Assembly: GCF_017591425.1 (NCBI RefSeq) | Contig: NW_024465369.1 | Location: forward strand, 22,598,501 to 22,662,500 | Length of the DNA stretch: 64,000 nt | Origin: Ochotona curzoniae | Taxonomy: Eukaryota > Chordata > Mammalia > Lagomorpha > Ochotonidae | Reading direction: 5' to 3' | Shown here: positions 19,290-35,024 of the stretch, piece by piece | Position numbering within the stretch: position 1 is the stretch's first letter | Layout of the letters: every line of letters begins with the position of its first letter | The notes under the pieces: model-generated | Database searches by the model: none | What the model was told of the DNA's origin: nothing | Seen by the model: the letters and a program-made list of their open reading frames with translations, nothing else | Program-made: the position numbers and the translations under genes

Positions 19290-19944
19290 CACATACCTGC
19301 ACATTTGTGTATCCAGCCATTTTACCAAGTTGTGTCATTTCTCCTTGCTGAGGAAGAGTGAAGGAGCTTTAGTATTCTATTTCACTTTCAGGTTTTTTTT
19401 TATTGTGGTAAAAATGTGGAAAATTTACCATCTTTGCATTTCTAAGTATGTAGAATGCGAAGGTGTTAAATATATTCTTGGTGTCATTAGTGTCCAGACT
19501 TGCTCCCCTTCAAAAAATGAGAACTGTACCTGTCCCACAGCAAGGCCCTGTTTGCACTGGGACCCACCCCCCACCCCCACCATCCCACCCACCCCTCAAC
19601 CCCAAACCCAAACCCCAAACCCTACCTCTGATTCAGGCTCCTTTCTAGTCCACAGAGAAGTGGAATCACATGGTGTTTGTCTTGTGTGACTGGCTCACTT
19701 CCCAGAGCAAGTGCCTACAGGTGTACCCATGTTGTGGCCCTTTTCCAAATCTGGCTCCTTCCTAGGTGGAGGGGATGCTCATGGTGTGTGCTTGTCACAC
19801 TGTGTTATGTGTGTGGCACTTGGGTTCTTGGCGCGTTCTAGCTGTTGTGATGAGTGCTGCCGTGGGCGTGTAGGTGTCTCTCTGGAACCTGCTTGGTTCT
19901 TCTGAGTGTACGCCCATGGGGAGAATGGCTGGATCACATGGTCA
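19290..19944 (-). mobile_element. LINE-1 3' segment (3' half of a probable 5'-inverted copy)
   Basis: The plus strand reads as the reverse complement of an L1 3' region: TTATTGTGGTAAAAATGTGG, AAATTTACCATCTTTGCATTTC, then GAAGTGGAATCACATGGTGT, TTTGTCTTGTGTGACTGGCT, GTTGTGATGAGTGCTGC and GAATGGCTGGATCACATGGT. The L1 position reached at 19944 lies immediately 3' of the L1 position reached by the plus-strand segment at 20372, so both probably belong to one insertion. Confidence 0.75.
19592..19622 (-). other. G-quadruplex-capable tract
   Basis: On the minus strand, five runs of three or four G are separated by 3-4-base loops (GGGTTTGGGGTTTGGGTTTG then GGGTTGAGGGG). It sits in the C-rich part of an old L1 3'UTR. 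The resemblance to telomere repeats is superficial. Confidence 0.6.
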
Positions 19945-20157
19945 TATTTATCTATTGGAAGACAGAGTTATGGGATGAGAGAAAGATCAGTCAGCTATCC
20001 ACCAATGTACATCCCACAGCCGAGGCTGGGACGGACCCCAAGAACTTCATCAGGATCTCCCACGTGGGTGCAGGGTAGAGTCACTGAGACCACACTACTG
20101 CTTGCCCAGCTGCATTAGCAGGGAGCTGGAGTGGAAGTGGGACAGCTGGGACTTGAA
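19945..20157 (-). mobile_element. CSINE copy inserted between two L1 segments
   Basis: Reversed C repeat: TATTTATCTATTGGAAGACA, CACAGCCGAGGCTGGGACGG, GGATCTCCCACGTGGGTGCA, GCAGGGAGCTGGAGTGGAAG. It lies at the border where L1 orientation switches. Confidence 0.7.
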
Positions 20158-20372
20158 AAGTTATTTCTCCGAAGATGACACACAAAGGGCCGAGCAGCAT
20201 ATGAAGAGATGTGCAACTTCACCCATCTTTAGGGAAATGCAAATCAGTGTTACAGTGGAGCATCAACTCATATCCATAAAAAACAAACAAAAGAATAATG
20301 AATGTTCAGGAGGATGTGGAAAAATAAAAGCCGCAGGCTGTGTTGGTGGGACTCTGAAACAGTAGTACCACT
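20158..20372 (+). mobile_element. LINE-1 segment in opposite orientation (inverted 5' half)
   Basis: Sense L1 sequence from the end of ORF2 into the 3'UTR: TTTCTCCGAAGATGACACAC, AGGGAAATGCAAATCAGTG, TCAGGAGGATGTGGAAAAAT, TGTTGGTGGGACTCTGAAAC. It is followed at about 20381-20440 by a SINE 3' remnant (GAGTGAACCAGGGGGTGAAG). Confidence 0.75.
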
Positions 20373-20467
20373 GTAGGAAGGATCTAGAGAGTGAACCAGG
20401 GGGTGAAGAGTCTCTGTCTCTCTTTAACCTTGATTTCAAAACTTTTTTTTTTTAATTTGGAATGTTT

Positions 20468-20790
20468 TGGTGCTGGCACAGTGGCTCAATTGGCTAATCC
20501 TCGACCTACAAGCATGGGTATCCCATATAGGTGCCATTTTGTGTTCTGGCTGCTCCACTTCCCAGCTGGCTCCCTGCTTGTGGACTGGGAGAGTAGTGAC
20601 GGATGGCTCAGAGCCTTGGGTCCTGCACTCGCATGGGAGACCTGGAAGAGGCTCCTGGCTCCTGGCTCAGGATTGGCACAGCACCACCTGTTGTGACCCT
20701 TTAGGGAGTGAACCAGCGGAGGAAAGGGTTTTGTCTTTCCTCTCTCTAATTCTGTCTTATTCCAATGAAAATAAATAAATCTTTTTCAAA
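20468..20790 (+). mobile_element. CSINE copy, near full length
   Basis: All sense landmarks in order: GCTGGCACAGTGGCTCAATT, TCCCATATAGGTGCC, GCTGCTCCACTTCCCAGCTG, CATGGGAGACCTGGAAGAGG, GGGAGTGAACCAGCGGAGGA, ending ATGAAAATAAATAAATC. Confidence 0.9.
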
Positions 20791-21309
20791 ATCGGATTGT
20801 TGTTGAATTGTAGGAGTTCTTTATTGCTAGGTGTTATTGCCTTGCATGACTGCGGGTGGCAGGCGTACTGAGAGCCCATCAGAGCCTCGTGGCATCCACA
20901 CTGAGCAAGCGCAGGACTGTTTCAGGAAAGAGACATTGGAGTGGCCCTAGTGGTTTTTCCCAACCTGTTCCTGTTCAGTCCAGGTGGCAGCGGTTTGATT
21001 GCATTGAGCTCATCTTTGTGCCCTGGTTGGAAGCTCATTTACAGCCTCAACACATTCCAGGTCTCTACTAAGTCTGAGTGAGCAGTTATTAGGCCAGTGC
21101 TGTCAGTGTTTCTGGCTCACACACTGCAGGATGTAGCACTCTGGGTGTTTCTGGGGGACCAGTGGCTGCAAGTGGCCAGCACGTAGAGCTCATTACAGTT
21201 AGCTGGAGACGGGTAAGGGGATGGCTGTCAAATGGGTTGAGGTTCACCCATGTCCGTTCCTGGCTTTCTAATCTGACTTGGGTGATCCTGGGCTGACTGG
21301 CCCCGCTAG

Positions 21310-26537
<5,228 letters not shown>

Positions 26538-28120
26538 CAACCTCCCCCCCGCAACCTGGCATCTGGGGAATCAATGTGTGCCTGGGGGCAGATAATTCCC
26601 TGGTTTGTTTCCTTTAAAAAAAGAAAACTTTCTAGCTGTATTTTTTTGTTTGTTTGTTTCCTCTGGGATGAATCTAATGCCACTGAGATCATGAACACAT
26701 GGAATGAAATTAAACTTTTGTACTAGCTAGAAGCCCCTGAAATAAGGACACTAAGATGGGAAACGATAGCTCTACCGTCAGCTTCCAAACGCAACAGCCA
26801 AGAAGACATAAAGACGTGCTTTCCTCCTATGGCAGTTTGGTTCCTTCCTCGCATTTGCTCTGTGGCCAAATCAGGATTTACCTAGAGAATCAAAGTGTCA
26901 CTTGAGAGAGGGACAGGTGTCACATGGAGTCATCTGCAAAAGATGGGGATTCAGGTGGGAGCTCCACGAGTGGAATCGCAACCATTCTGACGTATATGTG
27001 TGCAAAAGGCCTGAGCTGCTACTGGCTAAACATGACCATAAACAAGGGTGGGTTGTTTTTGTTTTTTCTTCTCTCAAGCAAAATGTAAGAACACCCAAGT
27101 TTTGTGCCCTTGGTGAGAATTCCTTTAACAGGACCACACAATTAATTCCACATTATGGGTCTTTTGCCAAATGCTCTGGTAGCACCTGCTCTGAAGTTCT
27201 ATCCATGTTTCAAGGTGTTTTGGGTATTTGGAACTGCACAAAAGCTACTTGGAATTGGGACTGGTGAGCACACTGGGACTGAGCTAACACCCCCACACCA
27301 GCATGCTTAGTGGCACTCGCAAACGGGCGCTTGGCTGGTTCCCACAGTGCTTCGGGTGCGGGCGGTGCTTCCCGAGTCCCTGAAGGGCAGCACTCCGTGT
27401 GGAGCGCAGTGCTGGCCATGGCCCTCGCTGGATCATATGCAGTAGCTTCTGCTTACCCATTGTATATGTTCTGACTTGTAAATACAGTTACTCTCGAGTG
27501 GCTCATTCACAAAGACCCAGTGTCACCGTGCATGTCATGTCAGCCTCCCTGAGCTGGGCCCGCACTGCATACCACGGGAGGACACGTGGACAGTATACCA
27601 GAAACGGCACTTTATCTCATTAGATGAACACCTCTGAGGTGCTACTTCAGTCCAAACTGATGTATTATCATTTGTAAAGATAAGGTACAGGAATGAACCT
27701 GGTTCAAAGGTATTTTTCTATGAAAATGGGGTGTTATTGGAAGATGTTAAAAACGCTAGTTTGAAAGAGGTGGGAGAGTGTTTTATATGTTGGGATGTGA
27801 GATTTATTTTCTTGGGGAAGAGGAAGCTCTATATTTGCAGAATGTTGTGAAGGCGCATCATGCCGTCCCTGCGAGCACCCTGGCTGGGGGGCGGGACTCC
27901 AGTGCAGTTGCTGGGCACCTGCTGCAGGCTCCGCAGACGTGTGCTGCGGACAGACAGCTGGGCCCTTTCTTTTTTACAAGCTTTCCCTAAGGTCTGCTGG
28001 AACTATGGCTTATTTATTATTTTCTTTAATTTGTGAAAGTCTTACTCTTTTGTTATGTAGTTTTGTTTCTGCACAACTACTGTACTTTTCCATCTGGAAT
28101 AAAGACTGTTAATAGAACTG
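26538..28120 (+). other. TANC1: TANC1 3'UTR
   Basis: About 1.6 kb between the stop codon and the proposed cleavage site; the length agrees with my recollection of TANC1 mRNAs. It contains a weaker ATTAAA signal at 26709-26714 that could give a short 3'UTR, and AT-rich motifs such as TTATTTATTATTTTC near 28010. No repeat insertions are visible. Confidence 0.75.
28098..28103 (+). promoter_or_regulatory. TANC1: Polyadenylation signal of TANC1 (AATAAA)
   Basis: AATAAA in the context TCTGGAATAAAGACTG, followed at a suitable distance by a GT-rich stretch (GGTTTTGCATTGACTGAGTT). Cleavage is inferred near 28115-28125. Confidence 0.75.
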
Positions 28121-28659
28121 GTTTTGCATTGACTGAGTTGATGGCTAAGTAGAAAAATAGCCTGCTGTCTTCCTTTAGTCCATGTAGCCTTCAAGGAAAA
28201 AGTAAAGCTTACTTTCTTTGTCATTAATAGTACCAAATACGTACTTCATGTTCTAAGGTCAGAATAAGAGTGACAACTTTTACAATATGCCAGGTCCTCA
28301 GCCCAATCAGTTGGTCTCAAGGGAAAAGGTACGTATTTCTCTATACTCATGTGTCTCGGTTTGGAAGTCTCGTGCAGGAGAGTGAACAGTTGCTGTATCA
28401 TGATGCAGTTCAAATTTGGAATCCAGAGGCTGATACTTTAGGTTATTGTCTGTTACTGTTGTAGCCAACCTAAGTATTTTTGGAGTCCCACTGTAAAAGC
28501 CATATATTGGAATTACAGATTAAAAACAAAAAATGGGGCAAGGAAGAAAGAAACATTGCCAGCTGATTGATAAATCATATCACTGATTTCTTATAAAGTG
28601 GTGAGTATGTTATTTATTCATCATGAAATTACTTCTATTGAAGTTTGTGCATATGTAGA

Positions 28660-28925
28660 TATACATTTTATTTGAGGCAGAAGCAGGTTGCATCTGCAGT
28701 CCTGCTCCAAACTGCCTGCCTGTTGGGGTGAGGGGCAGCACAGGGGGAGGCCCACAGCTGGAAGTCAGGCAACCAGCCCAGGGCTCCAAGTGGGTGGCAG
28801 GTGGTCAACTTGAGCTATCCCACAGACTCCCAGGATCCGCAGGAAGCTGGACTCGGAGGCCAGAGCCTAGGTACTCCACTATGGCATGCGGCAGCGTCTT
28901 GACCACTAGGCTGGGGCCTGCCTCT
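28660..28925 (-). mobile_element. Old CSINE copy
   Basis: Reversed C repeat: TACATTTTATTTGAGGCAGA, GGCTCCAAGTGGGTGGCAGG, and an end with TCTTGACCACTAGGCTGGGG and CCTGCC, corresponding to the tRNA-like 5' box. Confidence 0.65.
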
Positions 28926-29379
28926 GTTATGTATTTGCAGCTCAGATGTACTCGCTCAGGTCATAGAGAAAGAACTCGCATCTCCTTGGGAACTGTCAGT
29001 TCCACAAGTCCAGCAGTGGAAGGGCTCTTTTGTTCCTCTGTGGAAGGTTTGGATTTGGTGATTTTTTTTTCTTGTTTGTTGTGTATTTGATGTGGTGGGG
29101 GAGGGGAGAGTTATTTGGTCTTAGTTTGTGTTTGAAAAAACCAGATCCTTGGGTTTGGAAAGGTACCAAGACTGGCATCTTGGTTTTCAGCCATTTTATT
29201 TTACAAGACAGTATCTTGGGGAAATGGAAAAGCAAGGCACCTTCTTCAATGTGCCTAAAAAAATAGCCACTTGGTGTTTTTATTGCATTGACTTGTAATT
29301 TTTATTTAAAGCCAGTTATCTTTCTATAGGAAAAAGTGTTTTTTCTTTTCTTAAAAGTACACAATAGTTATGGGGAGGG

Positions 29380-29650
29380 TATTAATAGCACATAGATGAT
29401 TGCTGCCTGCACCCCCTAACAGTGTCTAGGGTCAAATCCCACTTGTACTTCTGAGCCAATTTCCTGCTTAGGTACATCCTGGGAGACAGCAGCTGATGCC
29501 CCGGCCCTGTACTTGGCAGCTCTGGATGAAGCTCCTGGCTCGTCTGGCCGAGCCCCATCTGTTGGAGGTATTTGGGAAGTGAACCAGTAAATAAAAGATT
29601 TGCATCCATCTTTCTCTCTGGCTTTTGAATAAAGAAATTTCACCAAAAAC
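29380..29650 (+). mobile_element. Old CSINE copy
   Basis: Sense traces: TAGGGTCAAATCCCACTTGT, GAAGCTCCTGGCTCGTCTGG, GGGAAGTGAACCAGTAAATA, TCTTTCTCTCTGGCTTTTGA and ATAAAG. Confidence 0.7.
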
Positions 29651-29867
29651 AGTATTTGGTCTCACACAGTGGGATCCTCTGGAACCATCTAGAACACGGT
29701 TCTAGCCCCTCTTATCCTCATTAGTAAGAGTGTAATGAGAACACAATATGTAAGGATCATGTACAGCATGAAAAGGATTTTTGTAGAATCATAAAATGTG
29801 AATTGTAACTATGATTTAAGGGAATGAATTCGTTAATTTCCAGGGTCATGTCTAGCTTGTTGGGGGA

Positions 29868-30110
29868 GGCGCCCTGGGAACAAGCCCTTCACACTGTGAA
29901 GCACCTGACTCCGTGACATGGCGCTGGTCCCAGTGCCAGCTCACTGGAAACACGTCCCCCTGGCAGCAGGTGATGGCCGGCTCCCTGCTACCCACCTGGG
30001 AGACAAGCTGAGTTCCTGGCTCACAACCTCAGCCTCACCTAGCTATTCTGAACATCCAGGGAGTGAGCCAGCAATTGGGAACTTTTTGTCTCAAATAATT
30101 GTGAAAATCA
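29868..30110 (+). mobile_element. Old CSINE copy, 3' truncated
   Basis: Sense traces: TGACATGGCGCTGGTCCCAG, CAGCAGGTGATGGCCGGCTC, GAGTTCCTGGCTCACAACCT, AGGGAGTGAGCCAGCAATTG. Confidence 0.6.
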
Positions 30111-30824
30111 ATTTCCCTTGTAAAGCAGCAAATATAAGAGGGTATGTGGAGACTGCTGGTTTAGGTGGGATTCCCACCTGCTGGTGAGCATGTGTTAGCT
30201 CTAAGCTGACCTTGTTCCCTCCTTCTCCCCTTCAATTCTGAGTTTTAAAATCTTGAGCAACTCCACTCAGTGTTGGAGCTAACAGCAAACCGCAGGAACT
30301 GGTCCCACACCAAACTGCAATTTGATTCAAGAGCTTACTCAGGGCTCGTGTTTGGACAAACAATCTGGAACATTTATGTGAGAAGTTGGTACAATCTTAA
30401 TTTCCTCAACTTTGCATTTTCTTACAAGTGAATGCTTGTCAGCATGTTGTATTAAGTTATAAAGCTGCTGTGCACAAATTACCAGCTTTAGTCAGCCTAG
30501 TTTAGAATCACATGGGAGAACTAAGAAATTTTTCCCTTTCTGTGTTCCAGCAAAGTCTGTTTCTGACCATCTTATGCCACCAGATTTGTACCTAGGTATG
30601 GGCAGTACCAGCTTGCAAATTCAGACCCCCCCCCCAAAAAAAAACTGCTTATAAAACAAGATCTGAAGTAATTTTCTCAATCTATGATTATTTTGCCACA
30701 GGATCTCTTTAAAGATCTTAAATACCAAATGAATGAATATTAACTAGTATTTAAATGTTAAGAGTATTCTAATCTTTAGTTATTGGGTATATGGCCTAAA
30801 CCTAACAATAAATTTCTGCATTGC

Positions 30825-31067
30825 AATTTAAGGGCAAGAATACTTTATTTCTATACTTTTAATTGCACAAATGTTTTTACATTAAAACTAGAAAATGAAG
30901 ATAGATGTGAAAATCCATGTATTTTGAAGAATGAAATTCACAATTTTATAGGTAAGTTTACCTCTCTTTCAGTTTTGCTTTTTAATATGGATGGTCTGGT
31001 AGGTAAAATTACCTTTAAGTTCTTCAAATGAAATCACTGAAAAATATAAGTAAAGCTACAGAAAATT
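30825..31067 (-). other. WDSUB1: WDSUB1 3'UTR
   Basis: About 240 nt, AT-rich, between the stop codon (31068-31070) and the proposed cleavage site. The end is inferred from the polyadenylation signal only. Confidence 0.6.
30844..30849 (-). promoter_or_regulatory. WDSUB1: Polyadenylation signal of WDSUB1 (AATAAA)
   Basis: The plus strand reads TTTATT within ATACTTTATTTCTATAC, giving AATAAA on the minus strand about 220 nt after the stop. An ATTAAA at 30981-30986 is an alternative closer to the stop. Confidence 0.6.
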
Positions 31068-31225
31068 TTATTTTTGCTGTGTCTCTAGCCATCGGTTGAT
31101 TGCCATTTTCAGAGTCCTGTTTGGCGTCAGCACCAACGAAGAAAGCACGAGATTGGTCATGGGACTTGTGCGTTTCTTTTTGCTGATCCAGTTTTCCATT
31201 GCTTCCTTTTCATATGAATAACCAT
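31068..31225 (-). CDS. WDSUB1: WDSUB1 terminal coding exon (U-box, second half)
   Basis: 158 nt including the stop TAA (31068-31070), entering in phase 1. It encodes [40 protein letters not shown] and [11 protein letters not shown]. These are the second half of the U-box: the G-x-x-Y-E-K/R motif, helix AMENWI, the P-M-T-N loop and L-x-P-N-x-x-L-K helix, all typical of E2-binding U-boxes, which fold without zinc ligands. Acceptor TTCTTTTAG lies at 31226 upward. The exon ends 11 residues after the final [11 protein letters not shown] helix begins to close the domain. Confidence 0.97.
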
Positions 31226-33032
31226 CTAAAAGAAACCAACAGATTATTTGTAAAGTAAGAAAGAGAAGGGAGACTGCCGAAGTCGGTGTAAAGCAGCTCG
31301 GCCACTGCCCTGCATTTCTGCTGAGATACATTAAGGCTGGACTGGGCTCTGTGGAGCCCAAACTGCCTAGAATGGTGCGATGCTGAGCGCCTGTGGCCGT
31401 CCTGGGCTCCTTTCAAACACTGCAACCCGGGTGTGTGCGATTTGACACAGTGGAAGAGGAGAGCTGGGCAGAGCAGCTGTGAACATGCTCACCACTGAGG
31501 GACCAACTGCATGCACGTGACGGGGACACACAGCCTTTGGAGTAAGGTAGTGGGGCCTCCCCTACCCGGACGGTTGGGAAGATGGACACTTGGGATTACA
31601 GAAAGTGCCCTAGCACAGACCGGATGGGGACTTAGGGTGCCAGAGCTTCACTTAGTACCACAATTCACAAGTTTTTCCTTTTACAGAAAAGGGAAAGATT
31701 GGAATTCTGTTTCACTGCTTTTTACATTTTGTCTTCTAGCTCTGAAGGTAAAAATGGTGGCTCCTCATTACATTTATGCACTAAAGAAATTTAAGACTTT
31801 TTTGTGACTGTTGTCATCTGGGTGGATCCAACTACAGTGAACTAAAGCAAACACTGCATTTGGAAAAGCAGATTTCCACAGTTTCCAAACAGAAAAGCAT
31901 TATACCACAGCATGCACTTAGAAGTCTCCTGTCCCTGCCCAATCCGTGTCCCTCCCTCCCCATACAGGTGGCCACAGGTATGTGTTTAGCCTTTGTGTGT
32001 AGACGTACACACACGCCAGCATGCAATGCACACTATCTCCCATGACACTGTATGGACATAGTGCCAGATGGCTGCTGGTTTTCCTAGCCTTTTGTAAACA
32101 GTACTGCACTGAACAGTCCTATGCCTCTGTCACTTGGGTGTCTGCATAGCACTTTGGGAGGACTCAAGTATGACTGTTAAACTGAAGAGGGAACGTATAT
32201 GATTTTGTGTTCCACTGTGGACTGCCTTCCCTGGGAGCTGGCCATCTGTCCTTCCGATGGGCACTGTTTGTGGAATACCCTGTTGCCTACAGCAGCAGCA
32301 GCAACGGAAGCTGCTGTGGGAACCGCCAGATGTCCAGCAGGTCCCAGGTGAGCAGTGATGGAGCCCTCTGCTCTGCTTTGTCCAGTGAGCTCACCACTCA
32401 CTGTCCCCCATGTCTGTCAGGCATTTGTCTCCTTGGGAAAACTGAGCATACAGGGAAAAATCAATGTTTCAATCCTTTACCTGGAATGTAAAAGGGTTCT
32501 TTGCTTAGACTTGTGAGGCTTTTGGAATGACTTCAGCATGTACCTGAGGGATGGGTTTAGTTTTGTCCTTTCACACATGGCTGTTAGCTGTCAGAATGCC
32601 ACTTGTTTACATTATTTGTTTAACCACCAATGTAAATTACCATCTTGATCACTCATTGAATTTTTAAATGCACTTAGGTCAATATCTAGGATTTAGAATT
32701 TTATGATGGCCCATTGTTCTGTTCTTGTGGCAACACCACTCTCAGGCATACTCCCTACCTGGGAGGGCAAGACACCTTGTTCTCTCCTGGTTTGTAGTTA
32801 CAAACTGTTTGCAATGGAACTGGTGAGTACCTTCTGGATCTTTCGGGAAAAGCAGGGTGAGGATCATGTTAAGACCCATACGCTGCTTCTGTAGTGCCAG
32901 GCGGTGCTTTCCATTTAAGTGCACTTTACAGGGGTGTTTCACAGGTTTGTTCCCATGTTTGGTAAATTCTGGACTGTTCCATATGTAAGTGTGCATTCCA
33001 GTTTCTGCATGTAAACTAATTCTGTTAGGCCT

Positions 33033-33575
33033 TTTAAGAGGTTTATTCATTTATTTGAAAGTAAAATGGAAGTAAGGAGAGGGGCCAGCACAATGGCTCA
33101 ACCGGCTAATCTTCCCCTTGCAAGCTCCAGGATGCCATATGGGCACTGGTTTGTGTCCCAGCTGCTCCACTTCCCCTCCTGCTCCCTGCTTGTGGCCTAG
33201 AAAGTGGTGGGGGATGGCCTAAAGCCTTGGGACCCCCTGCAATACGTGGGAAACCCAGAATAAGCTCCTGGCTTTGGATCTGTTCAGCCTTGGTGAGTGA
33301 AGCAGTGGATGGAAGATCTTTTTGTCTCATTCTCTGTAAATCTTCCTTTTCAATAAAAATAAAGCAGCGAAACACACCTTGCAGCTGCTGGCTCAAACTT
33401 CAAATTGCTGCAACAGCCAGGTCTGGACCAGGCCAGTGCCAGGAGCTCCATCTGGGTGCCAGGTGTTTAGGGGTTTAGGCCATCACCTGCTGCTGCCCAG
33501 GATTACATTAGTAGGCAACTGGACTGGAAGTGGCGCAGGCAGACTGCCAATGCCGCAGCTTAACCTGTGGCATTA
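33033..33575 (-). mobile_element. Old CSINE, split by a later SINE insertion
   Basis: The left part 33033-33080 carries the A-tail-proximal AGAGGTTTATTCATTTATTT and GAAAG. The right part 33363-33575 resumes with GCAACAGCCAGGTCTGGACC, CCATCTGGGTGCCAGGTG, GGCAACTGGACTGGAAGTGG and ends near AGCTTAACCTGTGGC. The two parts join into one reversed C repeat if 33081-33362 is removed. Confidence 0.75.
33081..33362 (+). mobile_element. CSINE inserted into an older reversed CSINE
   Basis: Near full-length sense copy: GGGGCCAGCACAATGGCTCA, GCTGCTCCACTTCCCCTCCT, GGGAAACCCAGAATAAGCTC, TCTCTGTAAATCTTCC, ending TTTTCAATAAAAATAAAG. It lies in the middle of the reversed copy described at 33033-33575. Confidence 0.85.
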
Positions 33576-34089
33576 TAACACCATTTTCCTAGAGGAAGGG
33601 TTTCCCCTTTGCCTTTTCTTCTTTTTCCCTCCACCCCACAATGATTATGTGTGCTCATTTTCTGGGCTTATATCTTACATTGTGGAAAGAGTTAAGCAAC
33701 CTTGAGTATTCCTGACTTCAACAGAAATTCCTCCATTAGCTGTGGGAACACACAGAGCAGCTCCATTAGGCTGCACCTGTGGAGGTGAGTGTAAGGGCCT
33801 CCGTCCTGCAGGGGGCGTGCTCTTTAGAAGACGACGGGGAAGCATGTGAGGCTGGCCTTGGCTTGGTAAGAGCTCCCCATCTGTCCTAGTGACCCCTTGA
33901 AGCAAGCACCAGCCTGGTTGCTCCCTTCCTCTTCCCGGGACTCAGTGCTTATAACCTCAGCTCCTTCCCTTTCTTGACTCAGAATGTAGAATTCAGTGAT
34001 TCTTGCCTTCTTAGTTGCTGTAGCCATCGCCACTGTGCTGCTCAGCTGTCGCTCTCCCACCCTCCAGCAATCACCCACCCACTCTCCTC

Positions 34090-34640
34090 CTCAGTGAAAT
34101 TCTTTCTTGGATAGTGGATGCCAGTGAAATTATAAAATGTGATATCTGGCTCCTCTGACGTAGCATCAGGGTTTTCATATTTTCATATATATTTGTTACT
34201 TTTTATGGCCACGTAATAGTTCATTTTGCCTATATCACATTTATCTGTTAACACCTGAGGTTTGCCTCCTTTTGGCAATCAACCCTGCTACTGGGGTAAG
34301 ACGTTCTGGATGAGCATCTCTTCATAGTTAGGGATGGAACTGTGGGGTCATGTAATAGCTCTAGTTAGCTTTGAAGGCCCCCCCCCACTAAAGTGACAGC
34401 CACACCACTGCACACTGTCACACAAGCAGGTCCCCAGGTCAGCACATCCATACCAACACTTTGTCCAACTCTCGAACTGACCATGTTAGTGTGATGTGCT
34501 TGCTTTCTGTGGTACTGATTAGGGTTTCCCTCGTGGCCTCTATTCAGAGTGTTCATTGGTCATTAGTGCATGTTTCCTGGATAAAGTTCTATCCAAATTC
34601 TTTGTATCTTAACTGGGTTATGGGCTTCACTGTAAGGACA
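34090..34640 (-). mobile_element. LINE-1 3' fragment
   Basis: Reversed L1 3' region: TTTTTATGGCCACGTAATAG, GGGATGGAACTGTGGGGTCA, then text equivalent to the antisense of the ORF2 end, including GTTCATTGGTCATTAGTGCA and CCAAATTCTTTGTATCTTAA. Old and diverged. Confidence 0.7.
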
Positions 34641-35008
34641 TGAGAAGAACACTGCTCCATTAGTACCAGCCTGCTGCAGATGTGCACGGTGGTGGTGCTG
34701 TAGGAAACACTGAGGCTGTAGGGCCTTGGTTCAGGCAGGTCATGCTTAGCCAACTTAGCCCAGTGCCTTCTCTGTGTCACTCCTTTGTCATTTACAGAAA
34801 AGCATGTTCGCTGCAAGAACTGGTTGCAGAAATCTGATACTTAGGTTTGTATTTTTTTGGTCTACTGGCCCTCTGAAAGGAAACGATCAAGATAGTCTCA
34901 TCTGTTGGTTCTTTTCTGAGAAACATTAAATGAGATGATAATTTGCTTTCTTCCTTAGCAATTACTATGCTTACTCAATTTTTCTCTTACATGAATTTTC
35001 TTAAAGGA

Positions 35009-35024
35009 ATATATATATATATAT
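35009..35024. repeat. (AT)8 dinucleotide run
   Basis: Eight uninterrupted AT units in an AT-rich intronic stretch. Confidence 0.9.

Larger units (their letters stand above)
28121..30824. other. Intergenic region between convergent TANC1 and WDSUB1
   Basis: About 2.7 kb separates the two predicted 3' ends. Three SINE copies are present (28660-28925 minus, 29380-29650 plus, 29868-30110 plus). The rest is AT-rich, single-copy sequence with no supported gene. Confidence 0.65.

Noticed and set aside
19592..19622. Interstitial telomeric repeat
   Set aside because: The units are CCCCAAA/CCCAAA, not CCCTAA, and the tract fits the C-rich region of an L1 3'UTR.
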